Part shown: positions 1 through 12,686 of the stretch, piece by piece
Layout: every line of letters begins with the position of its first letter
How positions within the stretch are numbered: position 1 is the first letter of the stretch
Made by a program: the position numbers and the translations under genes
Notes under the pieces: model-generated
Told to the model about the DNA's origin: nothing
What the model saw: the letters and a program-made list of their open reading frames with translations, nothing else
Databases searched by the model: none
Origin: Zygnema cylindricum
Taxonomy: Eukaryota; Streptophyta; Zygnematophyceae; Zygnematales; Zygnemataceae
Direction of reading: 5' to 3'
Assembly (NCBI GenBank): GCA_037447655.1
Contig: JBBHKE010003079.1
Location: 1-64,000, forward strand
DNA length: 64,000 nucleotides

Positions 1-361
1 CGAGAGTTGATCCTCCTTGTAGGTTATGAAGGAGTTCAAGGAGTTGACGGAGTTTGATAGCTTTGTGATGTTTCTTGAGGAGTTAGAGGAGGGTAGTGAA
101 GAGAATCTTCTATATCATTAAGTGGAGTTAGGAGTAAGAGTGTTTTGAGGGTGTGAAGAAATTATGTAAGAAAAGTTCTCCGTGGAATATATTGGCTTCC
201 TTGGGGTAATCTTTCTCTTGTGTGTGTTTTATTCATTTATGCTTCCGCTGGCATTTGCACTCAGTGTTTTATTATTCGATCCTATCAGATATCTGCAACT
301 GAAGGCATGCCCACCCCATCATTCCCCACTCCCCGTTAAGAACCTCTTAGTTGATATAGGT

Positions 362-1150
362 TATATGTTTCATGAGTTCCCACTTTCTTCCTCCTCCCCC
401 CCTCCCCCCCTCCCCCCCCTCTTTCTCGTCCACTTTATGAAACCCGAAATCATCTTTCACCCTTGACTTCCCTCTCTTTTCCTCTCACTTACCTCTCCAA
501 AAAAATCCCTTGTTCTCTCTTGCCCATTTCCTCGAGCCCCCACCCTATCCCAATGAGTACCTTTTTTCATCCACCTCCGCCTATCCCAACCCCCTAACCT
601 TACACAATCCCTCGTTCTCTTTCCCCTAACCTTCCCTCTTCCCCATCGCCCCTCCCACTTTCTCCTAGATGGAACTATTATTCTTACTTTCTCCCTATTC
701 TATCTCTCTTACTCCCCTCCCAATCCCTCCCCCCCTGTCCAAACGAAATCCCTCAATTTCGGCCGGTTTTTTTTCCCTGCCTCTCCCTCGCTCCTTCCTA
801 TCTTAACAATATCCTCATTCTCATCCCACCATTTCCTTACCTTGCCTTCATTTCTTCCTCTAACTGCAACATCTTGATTTCCTCTAGCTCCTCCACTCCA
901 CCCTCCCTCTTCTAAAACTTTCCTCCCAAAACCTCTCCTTACAAAACATCGGCAATTTTCCCCGCCACCTCGCCCCTCCTTCCTCACTTTTTCCTTTCCC
1001 CCTCTCTCTCCTAACGAGACCACGCACTCTCCTCCCCCCCATTCACCTCCCCCCGTCCCCCTCTTTTTCCCTCTGCCTCCCCTTTCCTCTTCCCCCACCC
1101 TTTCTTTTCCTCACAAAATCCCTCATCCGCTTTCCTTGCCCCTCTCCCTT
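362..1150. repeat. Long polypyrimidine (C/T) tract
   Basis: The plus strand is almost all C and T for nearly 800 bp, with runs of C such as those near 395-420 and 1033-1040. The minus strand is therefore G/A-rich and could form G-quadruplex or triplex structures. Similar asymmetric tracts recur at 2460-2530, 34200-34420, 49110-49200 and 51690-52260, so this is a general habit of the genome. Confidence 0.75.
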
Positions 1151-2849
1151 TTACCCTCACTCTCGTATAGACCCATGTAAATATCAACATTCCTCTTCAT
1201 TGATTGTCAGACAAAACCCCTCATTCCCACCATACTCCACCACAAACCATAACCATTCAAAATATATTTAAAATACACTTTTGATGTGCGACACAGCTAT
1301 AGAGTCATGCGTCTTACAATTGATAGAGGGATATCAATCGACCGATGGACAATGGAATTGGTCCACTCAACTTGTTCCTGATTAGATCTCTGTGAAAAAA
1401 GGCATCCACATCACGCCAATTCCCCCTTAAGTGCCTTCTGAATAGTGTGGGCTAAAGGGAAATTCACCAAAGAAGAAACCTTTGTAAAAATATTGAGCAA
1501 GTACATGGAATATTTTTCTATCAAATGCCTATCCGTTATACATGAATAAACGTAAGTTTGTTGGCTTTCAATTTGTAATTTATGTTTTTGATTTTCCCCC
1601 TCACGTGAATAACTCAAAATGGAGCAAACACCTCGTCTAGCATTGGAGCATTTTCATTCATTAAAGCTAGAAATATTACCAAGAAAATATAAAAAGATAT
1701 GTCTACACCCTCTCCAAAACCCCCACCCGGCTTCCCCAACTCCTAGCTCTCCTTGTCCCTTTAGAACTCTCCCTGCTCTACTCTTCTTAAATTCGTAAGA
1801 ACAAAAAAAAAAATGAAAAGATAGTACGAATGTAACTTACAATCTCCAAATATTTTTTAATTTTATTGATAAAATTACTCATTTACTAATTTATTTACTT
1901 TTTGGGCATGAGGTGCATCCCTCCTTGTGCTCACTCACAATAGTTGGAGTTTGTGAGGTTGCGCATTACTCCCTACCAATCCGGTATCGAATAGAAACCT
2001 GGCACCCCTTTCCTATTAGTCAGTGAGAGACATCCACTCATCCTATCCCCCGAATATCACACCCCTCCGTTCTTCAATCCCCAAAGAGATAATTTTTACC
2101 CCTTTTTTCATGTGCCCCGTCAAATTCTTGATTGTCAATCTTACTCTTCTCAACCACCCCTCCTAGATATACAAAAAAAAATTGAACAGCCCTTTTATTG
2201 GCCGCAAACAAGCTACCTCATGCTACAAATCCAATCATCCTCCTCCCCCAACCCCTTTCTTTTCTTACACACGACAAAGAGTTATTTGGACCTACCATTG
2301 GTCATTAAACGATTATCCCAAGTCTCTCACCTCTCCCCTACCGCCACTCTCCCACTTCTTAAAGGTACGAAAGAATTATTTTCAGCTCCACACTTATGAT
2401 TGAGCAAGTACTCAAAGATATTTTTTCCCCAGTCCCAATGGTCGTCTATAAATTCTTTGTATCCTTTTCCCTGCTCCCCTTTCTTCCCCGTCCCCTTTCC
2501 TCCTCTCCCTCTCTCCCCCTCTCCCCCTTCCATCTCGAACTCGATGCAAGATTCAGTGCAGAATTAAGTGCGGATTCATCGCAGTATAGAGTGCACGCAG
2601 TGACCATCACTCACATCGTGAGCACGCGACGGGAGTCGCTACATTGAAAAAAATATCCGTCACATTCGATTTTGGGAAAGGTTGTTTTGTTCACCATAGA
2701 CGCCTTCACCTTCTCCAGAGCCGTTTCTGCAGCACCCGTCGCGACAGATGCGTCAAAGGAGCCAATCAGGATTTCATTTTGCACGTGTGAAGACATGGGG
2801 CGCAGATCAAGCAGGGAAAAACAAAAAAGGCAAAGGAGGGGAAACTTAC

Positions 2850-2938
2850 CCAAACATGGCTATTTTGGTGACTCCCATTACAAGTGCCACGAGGCACGCC
2901 AATAGGAGCACTTTCTCGAAGACCGTGGTGGCAGCCAT
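2850..2938 (-). other. Possible signal-peptide first exon
   Basis: On the minus strand an ATG at 2936-2938 opens a frame of about 30 codons beginning MAATTVFEKVLLLACLVALV. It is hydrophobic like a signal peptide or membrane anchor and ends at a canonical GTAAGT donor. No convincing downstream exon was found; the candidate sequence around 2660-2790 lacks a clear acceptor. It could be the stranded first exon of a broken gene, or chance. Confidence 0.25.
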
Positions 2939-3789
2939 TGCTAAGCACTCGCCACGTCAAAAGGAGAAAAAAGCTTTCTAATAAGGGCCACTTGTCAGCA
3001 TTAGTATTAAAAGAAATGGTTTCAGATTGATCGGGAGTTAGAACTTTGTAAAAACTGTTTTTGTCTTTTCCTCCGAACTTTCAAAGCTATTTAAGGTGAT
3101 GCTAGAGGAATCGAAGCAGCATAATTTTTAACTGCCTTCTTTAAGCTGGTTTCACATGCATCAAAACATTTAATTTAAAGCGTGTTGGCGCTTCGCACGT
3201 GTGAATACAGATACGATTCTTACAAAGCGGTTTAAGGCGGGTTAAACGTGTTAGAGTACAAAGTGATTCTAAATGTACCTCAAGGAGAGGGAGCAGATTA
3301 AACGAAAGATAATTTTCGCGACCAAAAAAAATAAAAAAAATTCATTTGAAATGTTGTCCAATGAAAATGAACCGTCTTTTTCCTCTCCCACCTTTTCAAG
3401 GCTTTTCTAATGCGTTGGCTTTTCCACCTAGGCGCAATATTCCATACTAAATGAGTAACGGTGAGTCTTATTTAGTGAGAAACGAACAAGTATATTTTTA
3501 TTTGATGTAAAACCTTTGACCGATACGATTTTGATCTTCGTAACATCCGTACACATGACGAACGAAACGAAGGGCATTCAAATAGAGTGGATATCTACCA
3601 TTTAATATCACACGTGTTTTAGAGTCGTTCGATTGGATACCATGCTTTAAGACAATCCAATTGGTAAAGACGAAATTTCATTTTGATATCCAAATTGTCG
3701 TCATATGTGACACCATTTCCGTTATATTTAACAGCTCACGTGTGTCTAACGACCTTTTTTTTGGTTTTTTGAAAGAGAGTAAAGGAAAA

Positions 3790-6700
3790 TTTAACAATTG
3801 GATCATAGACTCAGGTGCTACCCATCACATGTGTTCAGACCCAAGACTATTCAGTTATATTAGAAAACTCACTATACCAAAATCCATCATAGTGGCTAAC
3901 GGTTCGATGATGGCTATTGATACAGTGGGAACTATACGATTAGATCTACCGACACAAGATAGGGAAGGAAAAACTAGAGTCAATAGAGTACGTTTTAATA
4001 ATGTGCTATATAATCCAAGGGGATACATCAATCTCTTAAGTGTCCCCCAACTACCGAAGAAAGGTGGAAGAGTCACATGCATGGAAGGGGGTAGAATCAA
4101 TTTGAGTAGTAAAACATGACCATTTGCAGAGGGGGTTGTAACTTAAAATATGCAAAGTAGGCTGATTTGGAGAAAACTAGAAAATAGGACGGCGGACAAA
4201 GAAGGGCACCTTCATTCGGCTGAGGTCAACAAAGAGGATCTCACGTTGCGGCATCATCGTATGTGTCACACTTCAGAGAGTAATATCAAAGAGATGATTC
4301 ATCATGGTGCGGTTCGGAGACTAGACGTGACGAGAGGAGAAAAAGTTATCGGATGTGTAGGCTGCAAAAAAGGGAAGCATAAAAGGAAGCCTCATCCGGT
4401 GAAAGACCTTCAATTCAAAGCGAATGCCCCTTTAGACCTAGTTCATGTAGACCTTTGTGGTGATATACATCTAGAAACCATTGGTAAAAATAAATTAATT
4501 ATGGTGATAGTTGATGATTTCAGCAGGAAGACATCGGTGTACCTTTTAAAGGAAAATTCAGAATCATTAGATACATTTAAAGATTGTGTAGTTATGGCTA
4601 AGAGGGAAAATGGGAGGCAGGTAAAAATAGTACCATCGGACCGTGGTGGTGAATTTCTTGCCTTCGTCGAATATTGTAAGGAGACGCGGATTAAGCAACA
4701 GTTAACAACTCCTTATTCCCAACAATCAAATGGAATAGCAGAGAGGAAAAATTGTATATTGCAAGAGATGGTTAGGGCCATGATCCAAACGACAAAACTC
4801 ACTCATCGTCTTTAGGGAGAGGCAACCAGGGCGGCTAATCATGGTAGCAACCGGAGAATCAACTCAATTTTAGGTAACAAAACACCGGTGGAAATTTGGA
4901 GTGGAAAAGTTCCTATGGTAAAACATTTAAGGATTTAGGGATGTGAGGCTATAGGGTATGAAAAGGAAAGAAACAGGGAGGGGAAGTTTGTAGCACTGTC
5001 ATAGGAAGGATACTTTGTGGGGTATAGTGAAAACTCAATGCAGTATCGGATTTATAACCTCGTTAGTAGAAGGGTCCAAGTGTTTAAAAATGTGGAGTTC
5101 AATGAAAATTTGGAATGAATGGCAAAACAAGCTAATGAGTCTAAACGGGCCCAAAAGTATGAGGAGGATAGTCATTATGAAAAATTCATAGGAGGAAGAA
5201 GAATAAGTCTTGGTAGAGGTAGGGACAAAGAAAAAAATGCAATTTGTAGAGAAAACTTTGGAGAAGTTCAAAAACCTAAGCCCACCAGCAACCAATCACA
5301 AAGGGACCAGGTCATTAGAGAATCATCTACTCACACAAACAACGTGACATTAGAAGAGACACCTTTAGAGAATGAGGGCGATGACTAGATTGAGAGCAGT
5401 AATTCGGGTAACAATTTTGTAGATGATGTACGAAGAAGTAAGAGATCAACGAAAGGGAAGGCATCAGAAGGATTATCACCAGAACAGTCATATAAAAAGC
5501 AAACTAGTTACCATAGGGTGATTTGTGAACTTAGAGAAGAAAGGGCAGAATCCTTCCACTTATGAAAGGTAATTACAAAAAATCGTCCAGCTGATCCTCA
5601 ATCATATCAAGAGGCTAAACACTCGAATGAATGGGAGGAGAAGTGGAAACCGACATTTATAAAGGACTTTAATTCTGTGAAAGCTAATGGGTGTTTTTGA
5701 AGAAGTAAACTTACCAGTTGGTAAAAAAGCAATTAACTTGAAGTGGGTTTTTCAAACAAAGACAAGAGTCTTAGGATAAATTCTTAAATACAAGGCACGG
5801 TTAGTATGTAAAGGATTTCAGCAGAAGAAGGATATTGAATATTCAGAGACCTTTGCTCTTGTGGTTAAGTTCGATTCTTTGCGAGCACTTATTGCAATGG
5901 CGACGGCGGAAAAAATGCACATCCAACAGATAGATGTGGAGATAGCTTGCTTAAATGGTGAATTAGAGGAGGAGGTGTACATGGTAATTCTAGGAGTTCC
6001 ATGAAAGAATGGTAAAGTATGGAGGTTGGGGAAGGCTTTGTATGGTTTGAAACAAGCGCCAAAATCGTGGAACCATAAGCTTCACAAGGTTTTACTAATT
6101 TTGGGATTTAAAAGGCTTACTACAGATTGTGGAATGTCTATTCGAGAAGAAGGTTGGAACATGATAATCTTTAGTGTATACATAGATAACTTTATTTCCA
6201 TCTCTCATAACTTGGAGAAACTTGGAGAATTAAAAATTGAATTTAAAAAATACTTTTGAATTACAGACTTAGGGGATACACAGTACATTGTGGGAATTCA
6301 GATTCAGAGAAGGAGGAATAGGGATATTTAGTTAATCCAATAACAATATGCAAAAGAGGTATTAGAAAGATTTGGGATTTGAGATTGTAAGCCATTTGGA
6401 ACTCCTCTTGATCCTCGTGACAAGCATTCTAACTTTGTTGAAAGCTCTGTATAGGGAAGCCGTCGGAAGCTTGATGTATTTGAGTGCCAGAACAAGGATA
6501 GACATTAGTGTAGCTGTTAGTGTGGTTAGTCATTATTGTAGTAATCCAAAAAAAGTACATTGGGAGGCAGTGAAAAGAATCTTTAGATATTTTGCTGGAA
6601 CCCATAGTCTTGGAATTGTTTTTAGGAAAAATGAGACCTTGAAATGTTGTACCTATTGTGATGCTGACTATGGAAAGGACCATAATTCATAAAGGTCTAC

Positions 6701-6950
6701 GTCAAGATATGTGTTTTTACTTGCACGAGGAGCCATCTCGTGGAATTCTCGCTTGCGACCCACTTTGGCACTTTCAACTACGAAGGCAAAATATATTGGC
6801 GCATGTCATGCTGCGAAAAATGCCGTGTGGATTAAGGAATTTCTATGGGAGGTTGGGGTGAAAGAGGAATCTATGAAAATATTAAGTGATAACATGTTTT
6901 CCATTGCACTTAGTAAAAATCCTATTTACAAAAGCGCAAAAAACATATTT
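3790..6950 (+). pseudogene. Decayed Ty1/copia polyprotein (PR-IN-RT-RH)
   Basis: The domains appear in Ty1/copia order. The aspartic protease WIIDSGATHHMC lies near 3799-3834. The integrase zinc finger (RHHRMCH followed by CVGCKKGKH) is near 4250-4380, and the integrase core includes DLVHVDLCGD and the PSDRGGEF block near 4640. The reverse transcriptase spans about 5590-6300 (KWVFQTK, YGLKQAPKSWNHKL) and RNase H about 6430-6920 (SLMYLSARTRIDISVAVSVV, then STTKAKYIGACHAAKNAVW). Multiple stops and frameshifts break every domain, and the RT active-site box reads YIDN at 6179-6190 instead of the usual YVDD. No gag is recognisable upstream and RNase H is cut short, so both ends are missing. No flanking LTRs were identified. 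It is a dead copy. Confidence 0.9.
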
Positions 6951-7199
6951 AAATGCAGTGGTATTTGTTGTTTTGGAAACCTTGAGTCCTCTCTATATCT
7001 TGTTGTTATATTGCCATGCTGCGCTAAATTTGACATCGCAGCTTGAAACCTTGAGTACTCTACGCTTGTTGATATGTTGCTATGCTGCTATGCTGCAGTA
7101 ATCTAACATCACAGCTGCGCTACTCTAATATCACAGCTGCGCTGACAGTCACAACAGTCATAGAAGTCACAACAGAGTCATAGCAGCTATAATAGTTTG

Positions 7200-8165
7200 C
7201 GCAAGAAAGTTGTTCAAATATTAGTCAGTTTGTGTGGAAACAAATTGACGAGGACGTAATTTAGTGAGTATGTAACTCCAAAGGGAGTACACAGTTTCAG
7301 TGCACTTCAGGGACAAAGTCGGAATTGATTGTTCCAGAAGAACAAGTACAGTTTCATTTAAAGACCGAAGCTACACGTGGATGTTCAGCTTCAGTGATAA
7401 AAGAATACGTGGAAAGCGAACGGAGCCCGCCGTCATTTCAGTGGACAAACTTTAACAAATACTATTTTATTTCTTGCGGCTGTCTGATTGGTGTAAATGT
7501 TTGTGTGCATTCGACGGTGGGATCTTTGTTGATGAAGAGTAGTGTACCAATCGACCAAAGTAGTTGTAGTACGACGTGATCTACTGTAGGCTCACTTGTA
7601 TATATAGGACTAGATTATTTTAGGAAAGTAGGATTTTTGTGTATGGAAAACTGCGAAGCAGTTTTTGAGTATTTTTGAATTGTAAGATCATTGTGATCTT
7701 TTGGCAAAACCTTCTGAAATTCAGCATGTTGGTTCTTTGGGGTATATTATATATTGTGGAAAATTTGCAGACCTCATGTGTGTCTGGTTTGCTTGGGACT
7801 TCATTGTGAAGCTGGTTATTTGTGGGATTTTGTGAGAATTTCCTCTTTGCATATTTTGATCCTCATGGCAAATGCTGGTGCTTCTTCATCTTCTTCACTG
7901 GCGCCAGCTGCCTCAAATCAACAAGTCACGGGCCCTCCCTCATGGATCCCGGTGTTTAATGGGCAAAAGTATCTCTATTGGGCGGATATAACTAAGTCTT
8001 ACTTGAAACAAGTGAAATTATATGATATGATTTCCGGTATCATTCCAAATACGGATCCGGATTTTGGAAAGAAAAAATGAAGAAGCAAGAGGAAATTAAC
8101 CAACGGTGGCGGAGTTGGCTTACCGCACAAAGTTATAAATTTAAATATCCTCAATACCAACCATA
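7200..8165 (+). mobile_element. Second copia remnant: LTR-like leader plus gag N-terminus
   Basis: An ATG at 7865 opens a Ser/Ala-rich start followed by PVFNGQKYLYWADITKSYLK. This matches the N-terminal copia Gag pattern in which an aromatic-rich motif follows a P-x-F-N/D-G box. The frame stops near 8078, and Gag-like sequence (EINQRWRSWLTAQS) continues in another frame. The preceding 600 bp look like an LTR with its leader: a TATATATAG box near 7599 and a TG-rich transcribed region. A short repetitive stretch at 7010-7190, with copies of the phrase ATCACAGCTGCGCT, lies just upstream. The remnant stops where HSP70 homology begins, so its insertion or a recombination event probably truncated that gene. 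LTR borders are not defined. Confidence 0.6.
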
Positions 8166-8231
8166 GAACTCGTAACCAGTCACATCTTCCTCATGACCAA
8201 GATTAACGTGGCAGCAACAGATTTTCCATAA

Positions 8232-9161
8232 ATGAATAGCTGGAAATGTGACGACCGCATTCTTGATCGCATGTGCGAGATACGACCCGGCTGTCTCTTT
8301 CATTTTTGTCAAAATTATGGCATTGACCTCCTAATGAGAAAAGGTCTTTTGTTCACCGTCCTTGATCCTGGCTTGAATGTAAGGCTTGCCATCTCTATGG
8401 AAAATTTTGTACGACACGAGCTTCATGTCTCTCTCTACTTCCTTGTCCTCAAACTTGCCAAGCAGAACACGCCACAGCCAGCATTATAGCCTCGAAAAAA
8501 AAATTATACGTCAACATTTCACATATATTGTTCAATAAAAAAGGCCCATGCACACTTTTCATCATTCATACTGGTATGACGTCCGTTTGTGACAAAAGAG
8601 AGGGTTTACTTACCTCCTTCCAATTAGACACTTCACATATAACGGTTCTCTGAAGGTTGGCCGCAAACTGATTCTTCGCAGCCTCGCCGATGAGGCACTC
8701 AGAGTCGGTGAGTGCGACCCAGGAGGGAGTGATTATGTGGACTTGATCGTTGGCGATGATCTCCACTTTTCTATTCTTGTAAACTCCAACACAGGTGTAA
8801 GTTTTTCCGAGATCAATGCCAATAGCAGTGCCAAGTTTTACGTTGTCAGCTGCATACGACATAACTATGTGTATCCCTGCGAGGAGATGCAAGCGTAAGT
8901 TAGCTAATCAGAAAACCATATTTTTCGTTCTCCACAATTTTATTTTTTTTTAGTTCTGGAGCTAATCCTCGTGATAAAACGAACTACTAAAACTAAGTTA
9001 GTGAGTTAGTAAGTAAGTCAGCCAGGAAACCACCATGTTGGCATAGTTTTAGAGATGATCCTCACGATAAAAAGAACGACTAAAACTTAAAAAGAAAAAA
9101 AACTCTGAGTTCCTCACTTACCTGCTACCAACAGAAAAAGAAGACCTGCTTGCCGCGCCAT
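8232..9161 (-). pseudogene. Truncated BiP-type HSP70 pseudogene
   Basis: The first 40-nt exon (9122-9161) encodes MARQAGLLFLLVAG, an ER signal peptide start, and ends at GTAAG. Exon 2 (8614-8876) carries the HSP70 nucleotide-binding start: [20 protein letters not shown], then [15 protein letters not shown] and LIGEAAKNQ. Exon 3 (about 8232-8466) continues with [29 protein letters not shown] and ILTKMKETAGSYL. This order is that of the ER chaperone BiP, which has about 660 residues, but only the first 180 or so remain. An in-frame TAG interrupts exon 3 (FSH-stop-EV), the phosphate loop reads DLGKT where BiP has DLGTT, and homology ends abruptly near 8232, next to a copia gag fragment. It is non-functional. 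Confidence 0.8.
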
Positions 9162-10883
9162 CTCTCCAACTGGAAGACCACTGATTTTAATGTGCATGGC
9201 ACAGAGACATGAGGAGAGGGAAAGAGACGAGAGGAGAAGAGTGGAGAGGAGAGGAGAGGGAGAGGAGAAGGAAGGAGAGGAGAGGGAGTGGATCCTTGCT
9301 AAATAGGAAGATCACTAAGCGATCATGTGAGTCAAGCAGGTAACAAGCTTCTTATGATTGAGTGACAAGATTAACAAAGTAGCTTCACTTTGAGTTCGAA
9401 TTGAATGTCAAGCCGTTATATACGTGAAATCGAACTACATACGCCAACTTGTTATTTAGCCGACGCCTACTTGTAAGTTTTAAAAAAGCCCAGTTGGCCG
9501 GTTTCGTCCAGCAATGTGCCGACTGTGAACCACCCTCGTATCCTCACCCTTCATTCACTAAACGTTGACTAGTTTCATCAAACCGTCCATTGACTTGGAA
9601 AATAGTTCACCACGTCGAACTGCATCGTACTAACCAATGGTAGTGTTTCTCGCTCTTTTGTGACGTTTTTTTTTCCCCTTTTTTGAAACCCTTTGTACTT
9701 TGATGGTTTTTTCCATCGCACTTTTTGAAATAAAGCTTCTTCTTTTCGTGTAACGGGCACGATAAACAGGACACGGTCCAGGTCCGTGTAACGTGCATGA
9801 AAAACAGGACACTATCCATGCTCGTGTAATGCGTATTGATTTACTAGTCCAATAAATAACCTCACTTATTCGCTAATGGAAGTCTACCCTAAACAGGCGA
9901 GTAATTTGTTTAGGTTACCGTTAACTCGTAGGTTAGGGAGATTCAAAGACTGTAGGCTATAAATATTGACTTGATTTGAAAGGTAAACCGTGTATCATAA
10001 TTAGTGTGGAGGAATTGTTACCATGGGGTTTATATCAACGTTGTTAATTGTAATTCAGTGTCTAATGACATTTCTTGGTTAAAACCATTTAAAGAATCAG
10101 GGTGGCGCTCCATCAAGAAATTCTCTAATCGTTTGGCTAACTCTATCGCGTAGAGCTGGTAAACCACATCCTAAAATTGAGTGGCACCACTTAAATTACG
10201 AACCAATATTGAGTATCCTCAAAGTTTTTTCACACCAACAAATTTAACTTCAAATCTTCATTTGCGTACCATGTAACTGCGTACCAAGTCATCATACGAG
10301 AGAATGTTTGTAATTTTTGTAGGACGCCAACTCATTTTTTAGGGTTACTGTTTTCGAAGATATCGAAATTCATTTTCCGGAAATAGCGCGACGAAGGAGC
10401 GTTAAGAGATTACTTTTTTTTATTTTTTGTTGCATTTTGAAAGGTACATTTTATGTGCAAATTTTGTGGATTTCGTTGGTAGTCCATCGTGACATGTAGC
10501 TTAGTCGTCCAGCGTGTCGCGACTCATTTTTTTTCTGTAAATGAACACACCTCTCACCTACAAAAAAAATTGAAGCAAATGCGTCTTCAATGAATATCCG
10601 ACATTTATTGTTACCTCCCACACCTTCGGAGAGTATTGCTAAGAATCTCTGCAATGCTATTTGTTGTATAAGAACAAAATTGGTTGTACTGATTAGTACG
10701 AAAAAAAAGAGTTAGTACGGCTTAGTACGGATGGTGTGGATTTATTTTAACTATTTTCGTCTGATAGAGTGTTACCCAAAAAAACAAAATGTGTCATCGA
10801 CACTATTTAGGTTTTATTGGTAAAATTTTGGCGCACGATATAGTGTCATTGAAGCTAATAACAATATACTGTGCACGGTACTG
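9162..10883. other. Spacer with GA-rich tract, no gene seen
   Basis: A GAGA-rich tract at about 9205-9295 lies upstream of the BiP pseudogene start and may be what remains of its promoter or 5' leader. The rest is AT-rich with short meaningless frames. Nothing else could be recognised. Confidence 0.5.
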
Positions 10884-11095
10884 TACACCGTGAATCGCTA
10901 TTAGCGTTCATGACTTTAATTGAGGTACCCCTTTTTTTTACCCGAATTATCAAATAGAATTAAAAAAAACCCTTTAAAAAACAAATTAGAGTAAATGATT
11001 TCCTTCAAAACCCCCAAATTCCCAAATAGCGTTAATAACGCTATTCGTTTCATAACGCTATCTATTTCTAAACGCTAATAGTGATTCACAATGTA
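10884..11095. mobile_element. Short TIR element related to the 11.1-12.7 kb element
   Basis: The left end TACACCGTGAATCGCTATTA and the right end (ending CACAATGTA at 11095) form an imperfect terminal inverted repeat of about 25 bp with roughly four mismatches. The inner part ATTAGCGTT matches AACGCTAAT. The left end also resembles the TACACCGCGAATCG terminus of the neighbouring longer element, so this is probably a short relative of it. No target-site duplication was found, which lowers confidence. Confidence 0.5.
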
Positions 11096-11244
11096 TAGTA
11101 CAGTAAACCGCGAATCGTATAAGAGTTGAGGAATAACTAGAGTAAAAAACAAAAATAAAAAATTAGAGTTATTAACTCTATTTTAGGTAATCAACCCTTT
11201 TCAAAAAAAATAAATTACTCTAACTTATCAATAACTCTAATTTG

Positions 11245-11660
11245 TAGTGTTGGGTATCGGGTAAATTCATATCGCGATAATTTCGATATTCGATATAACG
11301 AATATCGATCGAGCAGACTCCTCGATATATCGTACCGAGACCAACATAAATTATCGAGATATATATCGCAAAAAATGGGTGTTCGTACAGTCAGTGTACG
11401 GAATATCGTACGGATATTTGCCCCCCCCCTCCCCCCCCTCACTGAGCGCGGGAAGGGGGGGGGGGGGGGGCGGTTGAAAAAATGGAAATTTTCAGTTTTT
11501 TTATGGTTCGATATATCGGCGATACGATATATCGGCAATATATCGCCGATATATCGCGATGATTTGGTTTTCGATATATTGAAGCGATATATCGATTATC
11601 GGGTACCTGAAATTCGATATATATCGAATTTCGGCAAAAGGTCCTCGATACCCAACACTA
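11245..11660. mobile_element. hAT-like MITE, GATATATCG-rich family, copy 1
   Basis: The terminal inverted repeats TAGTGTTGGGTATCG and CGATACCCAACACTA are perfect, and an 8-bp duplication CTAATTTG flanks the element (11237-11244 and 11661-11668). The interior is densely packed with self-complementary CGATATATCG words, so the whole element can fold into one long hairpin. A G-rich run lies at its centre (about 11420-11472). The 8-bp duplication places it in the hAT superfamily by convention. It is inserted inside element L. Further copies lie at 55239-55613 and 55662-56001. Confidence 0.9.
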
Positions 11661-12044
11661 CTAATTTGGGCGTAAATTTGGGCGCTGAATATATCTACTG
11701 TAAATTAGGTACATGTACAGAATCTGACAAAACGTACAGTTTCACGTCATTATGACGTTTGCACTACGCAGTTTGTTAAAACGCAGTTACATAATAATGG
11801 CCTGTATTAAATCATTATTTGTACCTTTTTAACTTTAACAAATTACAATTCTGCACGGTCAGACACCGACCGTACGCCGCACTATTTAAAACGGCACTGT
11901 ATTAGAGTTATCAATGCTCATTCAAATAGAGTACCTTAAATGATGTAGAAAATAATTTAGAATAATGTATTCTATGTATGGTGATAAAGTCAAAATGTGG
12001 GGTGACGGAATTAGCGTACAAAACTCTAATTAGTAATTACGATT

Positions 12045-12686
12045 CATAGTTCAAAAGTAGGCGTTTTTATGGTAGGCCTTTGGTAGGCGCACAAAACTTG
12101 GCACTAAACTCGCGCAGAGTAGGCATATTGTATGGGTGTGAGTTGCGGACACTATTGTACGATCGTACGAATATGACGTATGATCATAGTACAGTGCACG
12201 CCACCTGACGAATTTTTTTAGCGAACTAACGCGGCGTAGGATGACATTCCGCCGGAAAAAAAACCCGGAAAAAAAAAAAAAAAACCGCGGACGGGCAACC
12301 TGGTTGGTCAATTTGAGGCTTTATTTAGTGTGGCCTTCAAAATTGCAGACGCTAATATGACAAATTGTCCTATCGTAAGTTGTGTTATGGGCTTTTCATG
12401 TGATCTTCTTAAGATCGCTACTTTGATCAGCGACCGTCCGATCGTCTAAATCTGACGGTTGAATTAAAAAACACCTCAAAATTCACAGAAAAAATATTTT
12501 TTGTCCGATTTTTTTTCAAAATTTAGACATGCCGTTTAATTCTCTATCGATCGATGTGCAACTCAACCCTCTTAACCCTTTTTTTCATTTTTCGACCAAT
12601 ACAATATGGGTCTTAAGGGCATATTGTATGTTTTGCATACAATAGGCATACTGTATGGGCCTACTTTCACCTACTTTTGAACTATG
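12045..12686. mobile_element. hAT-like MITE, CATAGTTCAAAAGTAGG family, copy 1
   Basis: The left terminus CATAGTTCAAAAGTAGG is matched by its inverted copy CCTACTTTTGAACTATG. The 8-bp target duplication TTACGATT is perfect (12037-12044 and 12687-12694). Inside both ends are further matches (AGGCCCATACAGTATGCC type words). A second copy sits at 57899-58204. It is inserted in the right terminal region of element L, so it is younger than that element. Confidence 0.9.

Larger units (their letters stand above)
1..3789. other. Intergenic spacer, no supported gene
   Basis: I see no recognisable gene here apart from one possible short exon near 2850-2938, listed separately. Much of the stretch is strongly pyrimidine-biased, and the open frames are low-complexity Pro/Ser/Leu or Gly/Arg runs expected from such DNA. 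The last part, about 3000-3790, is AT-rich and leads into the decayed copia element. Confidence 0.6.

Noticed and set aside
709-1098. A 129-codon Gly/Arg/Glu-rich minus-strand frame
   Set aside because: It is the purine-rich complement of a pyrimidine tract; no domain, no splice context.
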